From positions 1 to 64,000 of the forward strand of contig CAZGAQ010000026.1 of NCBI GenBank assembly GCA_964523405.1: a DNA stretch of 64,000 bases. Direction: 5' to 3'. The stretch comes from CAZGAQ01 sp964523405. GTDB taxonomy: Bacteria; Planctomycetota; Phycisphaerae; UBA1845; Fen-1342. The position numbers and the translations under genes are program-made. Position 1 is the stretch's first letter; the number at the start of each line of letters is the position of its first letter. Below are positions 34,363-42,004 of this stretch, piece by piece. The notes beneath the pieces are model-generated. The model did not search any database, was not told the origin of the DNA, and was given only the letters and a program-made list of their open reading frames with translations.

Positions 34363-35331
34363 ATGAAACTGGGTGTGATGTCAGCCGGTCTGGGCGGTAT
34401 GGGTTGGGAGCGGGCCCTGGAGTATTGCCAGAAAGTCGGGCTGGAGGCCATTGAGCTGCCCGTCGGCTGCTACCCCGGCACGCCGTTCTTTGATCCGGCT
34501 GAAGTGCTCAAGGACAAGAGTGCTCAGCAGCGCATCAAGGACGACTGCGAACGGCACGGCCTGGAAATCCGCGGCCTGGCCGTGCACGGTAATCCGGTGC
34601 ATCCGGACAAGGGCATCGCCCGGCAGCACGCCAAGGCACATGACACCGCTGTGCGGCTCGCCCCTAAGCTCGGTACGGACGTGGTGATCAACTTTTCGGG
34701 CTGCCCGGGCGGGAGCCCGAAGGACCGCATGCCGAACTGGGTTACGTGCCCATGGCCGACGGAGTTCCTGGCGACCTTGAAGTACCAGTGGCATGACGTG
34801 CTGATTCCGTTCTGGACGAAGAAGAACAAGGAAGCTGCTGACCTGGGCGTGAAGATCGCCTTCGAGGCCCATCCGGGCTTCTGCGTATACAACCCGGAGA
34901 CAGTCCTAAAGCTGCGCAAGGCGTGTGGCAAGCAGCTCGGCGCCAACCTCGATCCGTCGCACTTCTTCTGGCAAGGCATCGACCCGGTCGAGGCGGCGCG
35001 GGTGCTGGGTGACGCCAAGTGCATCTTCCACGTGCACGGCAAGGACACCGGCATCGACCCGCACAATACACGCATCAACGGGGCGCTGGACACGAAGAAT
35101 TACGGTGACCTGCACGGTCGCAGTTGGGTCTTCCGCACGTGTGGCTACGGCCACGGCGAGGAATTCTGGAAGCCCTTCATCAGCATGCTGCGCCGCAAGG
35201 GCTACGACGGCGTCATCAGCATCGAACACGAGGATTCGCTGATGAGCGTCCAGGAGGGCTTCGAAAAGGCCGTCGCGTTTCTGCGCGGCCTGCTCATCAA
35301 GGAGCAGCCCGGGGCGGCGTGGTGGTTCTAG
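34363..35331 (+). CDS. Sugar phosphate isomerase/epimerase (TIM-barrel, AP endonuclease family 2)
   Basis: A 322-residue Xyl-isomerase-like TIM barrel. It has an AAGGAG ribosome site, then MKLGVMSAGLGGMGW, LEAIELPVGCYPG, HGNPVHPD, FEAHPGFCVYNP, GANLDPSHFFWQGIDP, FHVHGKDTGID and SIEHEDSLMSV; several His/Glu/Asp residues would bind a divalent metal. Such proteins (IolE/IolH-like) act on inositols or keto-sugars. No inositol genes are near, so the substrate is open. Confidence 0.87.
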   Translation: MKLGVMSAGLGGMGWERALEYCQKVGLEAIELPVGCYPGTPFFDPAEVLKDKSAQQRIKDDCERHGLEIRGLAVHGNPVHPDKGIARQHAKAHDTAVRLAPKLGTDVVINFSGCPGGSPKDRMPNWVTCPWPTEFLATLKYQWHDVLIPFWTKKNKEAADLGVKIAFEAHPGFCVYNPETVLKLRKACGKQLGANLDPSHFFWQGIDPVEAARVLGDAKCIFHVHGKDTGIDPHNTRINGALDTKNYGDLHGRSWVFRTCGYGHGEEFWKPFISMLRRKGYDGVISIEHEDSLMSVQEGFEKAVAFLRGLLIKEQPGAAWWF

Positions 35332-35420
35332 GCGCGGCGACAAACGCGGACAAGATCGGCTTCGCTGCGGGCTGCGCGACGGCGCCGCCCGCGGCTGTTT
35401 CGGCCGCTCGCGCCGTATCC

Positions 35421-35438
35421 GGCGTCCGGTCGGACGCC
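35421..35438. terminator. Hairpin between convergent genes
   Basis: GGCGTCCG (35421-35428) pairs perfectly with CGGACGCC (35431-35438). It lies between the ends of the isomerase-like gene and tsaD. No T run is present, so only a weak or bidirectional terminator is claimed. Confidence 0.4.
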
Positions 35439-35450
35439 GCCGTCCACGGT

Positions 35451-36491
35451 CTAGCCGGCGCGCTTGGGACGCATGAGCCCAGCCCGCGGTTCCAGGGCCA
35501 GATCCGCGCGGTGCCCGGCCGCATAGTGTTGGTGCCCCAAGGCTGCGATCATGGCCGCGTTGTCCGTGCAGTATTTCAGCGGCGTGAGGTGCAGTTGTAG
35601 ACCCGCGGCGTCACAGGCTGCCTGCAGCCCACCGCGCAGCGCCGAGTTGGCCGCTACGCCGCCTCCGACCACGACCTGTCGCACCCCCGTCTTGCGGGCG
35701 GCGGCCACGGTCTTGGCGACGAGGGTCTCGACCAGCGCCGCCTGAAAGCTGGCCGCAACGTCGGCCACTTCCTGCGGGGATCGGTCCGCCAGCGAGCCGT
35801 ACTTGCGCCCCGGCCCGTACACGTGGTACAGCACGGCCGTCTTGAGGCCGCTGAACGAAAAGTTGCCGTGCTCCGTGTCGATCCAGGTGCGCGGGAACCG
35901 AATCGCGCAGCCGTTACCGCGGCGGGCCAGTTGGTCGATGACCGGGCCGCCGGGGTAACCCAACTCCAGGATTGCGGCCACCTTGTCGAACGCCTCACCG
36001 GCGGCATCGTCGACCGTCTGGCCGAGCAGCTCGATATTGAACCAGTCGCGCACGAGATACAACGAGGTATGCCCGCCGCTAACCACGAGCGCAACGGCCG
36101 GCCAGGGGGGCGGATCGGTAACCAGCGCGGCGCTGGTAGCGTGGGCCTCAATGTGATCGACGGCCACGAGCGGCAGGCCGCAAGTGAGGGCCAGGGTTCG
36201 GGCGGCGGTCACACCGATCATCAGGGAGCCGACCAGCCCAGGACCGGCGGTGACCGCGATCCCGTGGAGGTCAGCGTAGGTCATGCCGGCCTGCCCCAAC
36301 GCCTCCTCAACTAGCGGACCGATCTGCTCAATGTGCGCGCGTGAGGCAATCTCGGGTACGATACCTCCGTACTTCGCGTGCAGCTTGACCTGCGAACTCA
36401 CCAGGTTCGAGCGCACGTCGCGCCCATCCACGACGACGGCGGCTGACGTCTCATCACAGGACGTCTCGATACCGAGGATATTCACGCTCAT
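35451..36491 (-). CDS. tsaD: tRNA N6-adenosine threonylcarbamoyltransferase
   Basis: A 346-residue TsaD (Gcp/Kae1) that transfers threonylcarbamoyl to A37 of ANN-reading tRNAs. It has ILGIETSCDETSAAVV, SRAHIEQIGPLVEEAL, TAGPGLVGSLMIG, the metal-binding HxxxH in VDHIEAHATSA, LVVSGGHTSLYLV, and GGVAANSALRGGL. Length and order are normal. The upstream same-strand gene is a medium-chain dehydrogenase 94 bases away. Confidence 0.96.
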   Translation of the reverse strand: MSVNILGIETSCDETSAAVVVDGRDVRSNLVSSQVKLHAKYGGIVPEIASRAHIEQIGPLVEEALGQAGMTYADLHGIAVTAGPGLVGSLMIGVTAARTLALTCGLPLVAVDHIEAHATSAALVTDPPPWPAVALVVSGGHTSLYLVRDWFNIELLGQTVDDAAGEAFDKVAAILELGYPGGPVIDQLARRGNGCAIRFPRTWIDTEHGNFSFSGLKTAVLYHVYGPGRKYGSLADRSPQEVADVAASFQAALVETLVAKTVAAARKTGVRQVVVGGGVAANSALRGGLQAACDAAGLQLHLTPLKYCTDNAAMIAALGHQHYAAGHRADLALEPRAGLMRPKRAG

Positions 36492-36585
36492 TGCCCTAGT
36501 GTAGGCGCGCCGCAGTGTCGGGGGTAGCACCAGAGCCCTGCTTGCCGCCGGTCCAGTGAAGCCAGAAGGACCGTTTCAGCCATTC

Positions 36586-37593
36586 TCAGAGCATCACCAC
36601 GATTTTCCCAAAATGCCGGCCAGACTCCATGTAACGGAGCGCTTCCGGTAACTGCTCGAACGCGAAACACTGCCCGATGATCGGCTGAATCTGGTGTGCG
36701 GCGATGAAGCGACACAGGTCGAAAAACGCGGCCCGCGAATCGACCATGATCCCGCATACCTTCAGCCGCTTCATGAGGATCAGCCCCGTGGTGACCGGAC
36801 CCTGGCGGCCGGTCAGTGCTCCGAGGAGGGCGACCGTGCCGGCCGCACGCGTGGCTTTCAGCGACTGGTCCAGCGTGCCGGGGCCGGCGGTTTCGACAGT
36901 CAGATCCACACCGACGCCTTCCGTGAATCCAAGCACCGCATCCTCCCAGTTCGGTGTTGTGCGGTAGTTGATCGTGTGGTCGGCACCAAGCGCCCGCGCG
37001 CGCTCCAACTTCTCGGCACTGCTGCTGGTGATGATCACGCGGCAACCCATGGCCTTCGCGAGCTGCAGTGTGAAGATCGCCACCCCGCCGGTCCCCAACG
37101 TGAGTACCGTTTGCCCGGCCGTCACTTGCCCGACGGTGACGAGCGCGCTCCAGGCCGTCAGCGCCGCGATCGGCAATGTAGCCGCGCGGGCGGCATCGTA
37201 GCCGTCCGGCCAAGGCACGACCGCCTCGGCCGGCAGTACGACCTGCTCGGCAGCCAGGCCCGGTCCGGGGGTCCCGAGTGTTGTGGCGAGGTACTCCTGA
37301 CGAAACGGGCCTTCCAGCCAGCCGGCAACGAAGTGCGACATGACGCGGTCCCCTGCCTGCACGCGAGTTACGCCGGGACCGACTGCGGCTACCACACCAG
37401 CGCCGTCGCTAAGGGGCGCGGCGGGCAACCTCAGCTTCGGGTTGTAGCTCCCGAGGGCGACGAGGTAATCGCGGTAGTTGAGGCTGACAGCCTGCACGTT
37501 CAGGAGTACCTCGCCCGGCCCCGGGTGCGGGGGCGCGATTTCGGCCAGTTCGAGGTGTTCGATGCCAAATGCGCTCAAGCGGTAGGCACGCAT
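36586..37593 (-). CDS. Zinc-independent medium-chain dehydrogenase (alcohol dehydrogenase-like)
   Basis: A 335-residue NAD(P)-dependent oxidoreductase. The N-terminal GroES-like fold has SLNYRDYLVALGSY and LSDGAGVVAAVGPGV. The Rossmann domain has VLTLGTGGVAIFTLQLAKA. The catalytic-zinc cysteine region is replaced by SLNYRDY, as in quinone oxidoreductase/crotonase-type members, so it is probably zinc-free. AGGAG lies 7 bases before the ATG. Substrate unknown. Confidence 0.87.
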   Translation of the reverse strand: MRAYRLSAFGIEHLELAEIAPPHPGPGEVLLNVQAVSLNYRDYLVALGSYNPKLRLPAAPLSDGAGVVAAVGPGVTRVQAGDRVMSHFVAGWLEGPFRQEYLATTLGTPGPGLAAEQVVLPAEAVVPWPDGYDAARAATLPIAALTAWSALVTVGQVTAGQTVLTLGTGGVAIFTLQLAKAMGCRVIITSSSAEKLERARALGADHTINYRTTPNWEDAVLGFTEGVGVDLTVETAGPGTLDQSLKATRAAGTVALLGALTGRQGPVTTGLILMKRLKVCGIMVDSRAAFFDLCRFIAAHQIQPIIGQCFAFEQLPEALRYMESGRHFGKIVVML

Positions 37594-37806
37594 GCGGATC
37601 TCCTGGGCAGGTCGGGAAGTGCCCGGCCGGCAGTATGTTAGCGTGCGCGGCCATGGGGGTAAGAGGACGAAAGCGGTCGGAAGCGGCGGGGGCGCGGGAA
37701 AACGCGCCCGTCTCCACGAAAAACGCCGACAGCCGGACGCAGCCCCTGACCGATCAGATATCTGCGTCAGTCCGTCCCGAGCGGGCGGACCTTGGAGGAT
37801 GTACCA

Positions 37807-38022
37807 ATGACTACCGCGACGTTCACCCCGCGCACCCGCACCCGTACGATCGTGGCCAAGACGATGCCGCTTCCGCTGGAGCCGACCGAGGCGCAAATCC
37901 GCCAGCGCGCGTACGAGATTTACGTGGCCCGCAACGGGGCTCCGGGGACGCCGGAAGGCGACTGGGCGCAAGCCGAGAACGAGCTCCGCAGTCGGCTGGC
38001 GCTGCTGGGGAAGGTGCGCTAA
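37807..38022 (+). CDS. DUF2934 domain small protein
   Basis: A 71-residue protein. The N-terminus is basic and T-rich (TFTPRTRTRTIVAKT). The C-terminal half is the DUF2934 motif: IRQRAYEIYVARNGAPG, then GDWAQAENEL. The family is small, cytoplasmic and of unknown function. GGAGGATGT lies just before the ATG. It precedes a long gene-poor gap. Confidence 0.85.
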   Translation: MTTATFTPRTRTRTIVAKTMPLPLEPTEAQIRQRAYEIYVARNGAPGTPEGDWAQAENELRSRLALLGKVR

Positions 38023-38477
38023 TCATCCGCACGGGGCGGTCGTCGTGCAGTGACGCCCGCGGGGGCCGCGCAGTTCAGCGTACGATCGTGTCGTAGTGCC
38101 ATCGGTGTCGGACGGACTTGCTCGCGGTTGCGACACCGCCGCCACGGCCGGGGGCCTCTGCGCGGGAAGGGCGTTTTGCGGCGGACTCTTGGCGCAGCGG
38201 ACTCAGTGCGCCACCGGGGGGACAAGGGTTGTCGCCCAGGAAGGTGAGCCAAGTCGCCTGTTGGTGCCTGCGACGGCCGGTTGGCGCGGCTACACATACC
38301 TATGGACTTGCCGGTCTGCAGCGCACGCGATGCTGTCCGCGCGGCGCGACATGCCCCGGGGAAATCGTCAGCGGCACTTGACTTCGCACAGGCTTGTCAC
38401 TAAACCCACCACAGTTGCCGACTGGGCTATGCGGTCAACGGCAACACCGGTCACCTATTGAATTGGAGAAGAGCACC
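38023..38477. other. Gene-poor interval
   Basis: About 455 bases between the DUF2934 gene and the small basic protein gene. I see no convincing ORF on either strand and no RNA gene. A TTGACT at 38378 could be a -35 for the downstream gene, but the matching -10 (TAAACC) is weak. Confidence 0.5.
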
Positions 38478-38924
38478 ATGCCAAGACGGAAACGGCGCGT
38501 AGCAGGCGCCAAGAAGGTTGGTCCGCGCGGGCGCCGCGCGGCACGTCCGGCGGGGGGTGCCAATCAAGCTGTTCGCAGTCTCCTCTCGTATCGTGGGGAG
38601 CTGCTGGCGCAGCGCGCCCACTTCGATGCTCAGATCGCCGCAGTCGACCAGGCCCTGCAGGTCATGGGCACCAAGCCCGCCGCGGGGACACTGGGCCGGC
38701 GCGGCCGGGCCAAGGGCGGCGGTCCGCGCGAGGGATCCCTGAAGGACTTCATCTGCCGTGTACTCAAATCCGGTGGGGTGATGTCGGTCAAGGACATCAC
38801 CGAGGGTGTCCTGAAGGCTGGCTACCAGACGAAGAATCGTACTCTGGCAAAGAGCGTTGGCATCGCGCTGACGGAAATGCCTAGTGCGCAGAAAGTGGCC
38901 CGCGGCAAGTTCCGCCTGAAGTAG
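38478..38924 (+). CDS. Basic protein with winged-helix (HARE-HTH-like) C-terminus
   Basis: A 148-residue protein. The first 35 residues are strongly basic and Arg/Lys/Gly rich (PRRKRRVAGAKKVGPRGRR). A helix follows (LLSYRGELLAQRAHFDAQIA), then a second basic linker. The C-terminal 65 residues (SLKDFICRVLKSGGVMSVKD, GYQTKNRTLAKSVGIALTE, GKFRLK) look like a HARE-HTH or similar winged helix. Probably binds DNA, perhaps as a nucleoid-associated protein; this is inference. GGAGAAGAG lies before the ATG and a strong terminator follows. Confidence 0.75.
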   Translation: MPRRKRRVAGAKKVGPRGRRAARPAGGANQAVRSLLSYRGELLAQRAHFDAQIAAVDQALQVMGTKPAAGTLGRRGRAKGGGPREGSLKDFICRVLKSGGVMSVKDITEGVLKAGYQTKNRTLAKSVGIALTEMPSAQKVARGKFRLK

Positions 38925-38958
38925 ACGGCGCGTCAATCCACGTGCCGCAGACCGCAAC

Positions 38959-38992
38959 ACAGGCCCGTCCTCCCCAAGAGGCGGGCCTGTTT
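38959..38992 (+). terminator. Rho-independent terminator
   Basis: ACAGGCCCG pairs with CGGGCCTGT, with extra CCTC/GAGG pairing inside, followed by TTT. It ends the basic-protein transcript and touches the stop of the convergent thiD. Confidence 0.75.
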
Positions 38993-39828
38993 CATGGGGG
39001 TGCCGCCTGATCTTCCCCCACGCTGCCCCGCGCGACGCCATCCGAGACGGTCAGCGGGGCATGCAGGTTGACCGGGCCGCAGCCGCCGCCCAGCCCCGGC
39101 TGGGTTTGGATGGCGCGGGTGATGAACTGCTTGGCCCCCTGAATGGCGGCCAGCAGCGATGCGCCTCTGGCCAGACGCGCCGTGATCGCCGCAGAGTAAG
39201 CACACCCGGTGCCGTGGGTGTGCGGTGTTGCGCAACGCGGGGCGACGAAGCGGTGGAGCTCGCCCTCCGTCCAGAGTACGTCCACCGCCTGACCTTCCAG
39301 CCGTCCCCCCTTGACCAGGACATTGCGCACGCCACACAGCCCGATCGTGGCGGCCGCCCGCTCCATGCTGGCCACATCCACGACCTCACGCTGGGCCAGT
39401 GCGGCCGCTTCGGGCATGTTCGGCGTCACCAGCAGCGCGTGCGGCAGCAGGCGCACGGCCAGGCAGCGGGCGGCATCGGCGTCGAGCAGCATGTGGCCGT
39501 GCTTACTGATCATCACTGGATCAATGACTAGCGGAAAGCCCAAAGACGGGGCCCTCTCCGCCAAGGCTGCGATGGTGGCGACGGTCCCCAGAGCCCCCGT
39601 CTTGGCGATGGTGGGAGGAATGTCCGCCAGGACCGCGTCGAGCTGCGCCATAACGAAGCGCGGGTCAACGAATTCGATGCCCGTGACGCCGCACGTGTTC
39701 TGTACCGTCAGCAGGGTGACGACGCTCATGCCGTACACCCCATGCTGGTGAAAGGTCTTCAGGTCGGCTTGCAGGCCGGCACCGCCGGAAGGATCAGAGC
39801 CTGCGATGGTCAGAGCGACGGACATCAT
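38992..39828 (-). CDS. thiD: Hydroxymethylpyrimidine / phosphomethylpyrimidine kinase
   Basis: A 278-residue ribokinase-fold enzyme of thiamine synthesis. It has ALTIAGSDPSGGAGLQADLK, VTLLTVQNTCGV, VIDPVMISKHG, LLVTPNMPEAAAL, VLVKGGRL and the anion-hole motif THGTGCAYSAAI. Length is typical. It follows the YbhB-like gene on the same strand by 17 bases. No TPP riboswitch was recognised upstream of that gene. Confidence 0.95.
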   Translation of the reverse strand: MMSVALTIAGSDPSGGAGLQADLKTFHQHGVYGMSVVTLLTVQNTCGVTGIEFVDPRFVMAQLDAVLADIPPTIAKTGALGTVATIAALAERAPSLGFPLVIDPVMISKHGHMLLDADAARCLAVRLLPHALLVTPNMPEAAALAQREVVDVASMERAAATIGLCGVRNVLVKGGRLEGQAVDVLWTEGELHRFVAPRCATPHTHGTGCAYSAAITARLARGASLLAAIQGAKQFITRAIQTQPGLGGGCGPVNLHAPLTVSDGVARGSVGEDQAAPP

Positions 39829-39845
39829 GCGCCCACTCCGCGGTC

Positions 39846-40454
39846 CTAGTGCGTGTACGTACCGACGATCTCGGCCTCGGCCAGAATATGGCCCTTCATC
39901 GCGGCGGCGAGTTGGTCCTTCGTCCGTGCGGCCGGTAAGCTCAGTCGCGTGTCCAATGCATAGAGCCGAAAGCGGTAGTGGTGCGGGCCGTGTCCGGGTG
40001 GGGGCATGGGACCGCGGTAGCCGATAGTGTTCCAGGAGTTTTTCCCCTGTAGGGCTCCGGCGGGTTCCTTCGGGGCGGATGCGGCTTCGATGTTGGCCTT
40101 GAGCCCGGCGGCGCTGACGGGGATTTTGTAGATCACCCAGTGCACCCAGGGTTCCGGGCGGGGCGCATCCGGATCGTCACAGATCAGCGCCAGTTCGACT
40201 GCCTCGCTGGGAACTCCGGACCACGCCAGCTCCGGCGATTGATCCTGTCCGTCGCCGGTGTGGATGCGCGGAATCGGCTGATTCGCGGCAAACGCCTTAC
40301 TGGTGATGATCATTCGCACGGGTGTTCCTCCTGAGTTTGGTTCCGCGGCCGGCTTCGTGGCCGGCGCGGTGCTCGGCGGAGCGGTGCCGAGCGCGGTCAG
40401 CAGGCCCGCGAAGATGCAGGCGGGGGGTGACAAAAAGCCCACAAGATTGAGCAT
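39846..40454 (-). CDS. YbhB/YbcL (Raf kinase inhibitor-like, PEBP) protein, exported
   Basis: A 202-residue protein. An N-terminal hydrophobic segment (FLSPPACIFAGLLTALGTA) suggests export. The PEBP fold has DGQDQSPELAWSGVP, LALICDDPDAPRP (ligand-pocket DPD), WVHWVIYKIP and GPHHYRFRLYALDT. GGAGG lies before the ATG. Phosphatidylethanolamine-binding proteins of bacteria have no settled function. Confidence 0.92.
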   Translation of the reverse strand: MLNLVGFLSPPACIFAGLLTALGTAPPSTAPATKPAAEPNSGGTPVRMIITSKAFAANQPIPRIHTGDGQDQSPELAWSGVPSEAVELALICDDPDAPRPEPWVHWVIYKIPVSAAGLKANIEAASAPKEPAGALQGKNSWNTIGYRGPMPPPGHGPHHYRFRLYALDTRLSLPAARTKDQLAAAMKGHILAEAEIVGTYTH

Positions 40455-40541
40455 CGGACGCCTCCAGACTCGACCCACGCTTATGCTATCCTATCCGGTT
40501 CTCGGGCCGCAATTGGCCGAGGCTTGGCGAACGGACAGACG

Positions 40542-41543
40542 ATGCGCGCGATGGTACTCGAAGAGCCGACGTTGATCGGGGCCGCACCGCTGCAACTGCG
40601 CGAGGTTCCCACGCCGGAACCGGGGCCGGGGGAAGTCCGACTGCGGGTCGCGTGCTGTGCGATCTGCCGGACCGATCTGCACGTGATTGAGGGCGAACTG
40701 CCGCGCGCCAAGCTGCCGATCATTCCCGGGCATCAGGTCGTCGGTGTCGTCGACGCGCTGGGAGCGGGCTGTCGGCGGTTGCAGGTGGGGCAGCGGATCG
40801 GAGTGGCCTGGCTGCGGCACACCTGCGGGGTGTGCCGGTTCTGTCTGTCCGGACGTGAGAACCTCTGTGGGCAACAGCAATTCACAGGCTATCACGCGGA
40901 TGGCGGCTACGCGGAATATGCAGTGGTGTCCGAGGACTACGCGTATGCGCTCCCGGCGGGCGTCAGCGACGTGCTGGCCGCGCCGCTGCTCTGTGCGGGC
41001 ATCATCGGGTATCGGGCGCTGGAGCGGTGTAACCTGCGCCGCGGGACGCGGCTGGCGCTGTACGGGTTTGGCTCTTCCGCGCACGTGGTCCTCCAGCTCG
41101 CACGCTACCGAGGCTGCGAGGTGTACGTGGTCAGCCGGGCGGAACCGCACTGCGCCCTGGCGCGTGCGCTCGGCGCCGTGTGGGCCGGAACGCGCGCCGC
41201 GGAGCTGCCGGTGCGGGCGGACAGTGCGATCCTGTTTGCACCGGCGGGCGAGCTGGTGCCGGTCGCGCTGGAGCAACTCGAACGCGGCGGGACGCTGGCG
41301 CTGGCGGGCATCCACATGACCGACGTGCCTGGCCTGGGCTATGAGCGGCATCTGTTCTACGAGCGCGACGTGCACTCGGTCACGGCCAATACACGCGCCG
41401 ACGGGCGCGCGCTGCTGGTCGAAGCTGCACTCGTCCCGGTGACGGCGCAGGTCACTACGTACCCGCTGCGCGACGCGAACCGCGCCCTCCAGGAACTGAA
41501 GGCCGATCGCATCAACGGTACTGGCGTGCTGGTGGTCGGGTAG
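40542..41543 (+). CDS. Zinc-dependent alcohol dehydrogenase (AdhP/AdhA-like)
   Basis: A 333-residue medium-chain dehydrogenase. The catalytic zinc ligands are in CAICRTDLH and PGHQVVGVV. The structural zinc lobe has CGVCRFCLSGRENLC with four cysteines. Coenzyme-binding glycines are in LALYGFGSSAHVVLQLAR. The later segment ERHLFYERDVHSVTANTR is typical of AdhA-type enzymes. Oxidises alcohols or reduces aldehydes with NAD(P). TTG at 40524 is an upstream alternative. Divergent from the YbhB gene. Confidence 0.92.
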   Translation: MRAMVLEEPTLIGAAPLQLREVPTPEPGPGEVRLRVACCAICRTDLHVIEGELPRAKLPIIPGHQVVGVVDALGAGCRRLQVGQRIGVAWLRHTCGVCRFCLSGRENLCGQQQFTGYHADGGYAEYAVVSEDYAYALPAGVSDVLAAPLLCAGIIGYRALERCNLRRGTRLALYGFGSSAHVVLQLARYRGCEVYVVSRAEPHCALARALGAVWAGTRAAELPVRADSAILFAPAGELVPVALEQLERGGTLALAGIHMTDVPGLGYERHLFYERDVHSVTANTRADGRALLVEAALVPVTAQVTTYPLRDANRALQELKADRINGTGVLVVG

Positions 41544-41626
41544 CGGGCGGCCGCCGGCGTAGCGTCGCCTCGGGTCCGGGGGCCCTGAATGGCGGCGGGG
41601 GGTGCGCAGCAACCGCCGCAACAGGG

Positions 41627-41851
41627 CTAGCCCGGTCCTGGCAGGAGCTTCAAGATCTCGTCATTCTCCGGGAACCGGCCCACCTGCCCCTTGCTGAAAA
41701 CCAGCCGACCGTTGACCTTGACGTCAAACACGCCGCCACTCCCGGCGATGAGTTGGGCGTCAACGTGGTGGGCCGATTTGATGGCGGCCGCCAAACTGGC
41801 GGCTCGGGGGAGGTAGTTTCACTGGGTACAGTAGGTGATCGTCACCTGCAT
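41627..41851 (-). CDS. SelW/Rdx-family selenoprotein with in-frame UGA (Sec11)
   Basis: A 74-residue thioredoxin-like redox protein missed by ordinary translation because codon 11 is TGA (41821-41819). Reading TGA as selenocysteine gives MQVTITYCTQU then NYLPRAASLAAAIKS, a CxxU redox motif (C8, U11). It continues with VDAQLIAGSGGVFDVKVNGR and LVFSKGQVGRFPENDEI to a TAG stop. This matches the family signatures on both sides of the UGA: Y-C-x-x-U-x-Y-x-x-R-A, and GGVFDVxVxGxLVFSK then GRFPExxEI. AGGAGG lies 7 bases before the ATG. A hairpin suited to a bacterial SECIS follows the UGA. The selA/B/C/D genes are not in this window, so Sec use is inferred. Confidence 0.88.
41787..41803 (-). promoter_or_regulatory. 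Bacterial SECIS-like hairpin
   Basis: On the minus strand GCCGCC pairs with GGCGGC around an AGTTT loop. The loop begins 22 bases after the UGA and has G in its second position. This meets the usual bSECIS rules (loop 16-37 bases downstream, G among the first two loop bases). The hairpin is inside the coding sequence, as expected in bacteria. Confidence 0.7.
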
Positions 41852-41892
41852 CGTGGTCCTCCTGCGCTGCGGTTGTGTGACCATGTTGGGGG

Positions 41893-41921
41893 ATCATAGG
41901 CGGGCAGTGCGGGGGGGACAA
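41893..41921 (-). promoter_or_regulatory. Promoter for the selenoprotein gene
   Basis: Minus-strand TTGTCC (41921-41916), a 17-base spacer, then TATGAT (41898-41893), 42 bases before the ATG. Confidence 0.6.
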
Positions 41922-41926
41922 CGCGC

Positions 41927-41955
41927 TTGGCAGTGGCGCGGCCGGCGGTTAACCT
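41927..41955 (+). promoter_or_regulatory. Promoter for the thioredoxin-fold/TPR gene
   Basis: TTGGCA (41927-41932), a 17-base spacer, TAACCT (41950-41955), 50 bases before the ATG. It lies back to back with the selenoprotein promoter, only five bases apart at the -35 ends. Confidence 0.45.
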
Positions 41956-42004
41956 ATGCGATTGGGCGCGCGTCGGCGCGCCGGTTTGCAGGAGTGGATC
42001 CATC

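Noticed and set aside
41819..41821. The TGA as a plain nonsense mutation making a pseudogene
   Set aside because: It falls exactly at the CxxU position of SelW/Rdx proteins, the frame after it is intact and family-like, and a SECIS-like hairpin and strong expression signals are present. A sequencing error from TGC/TGT remains a small possibility.
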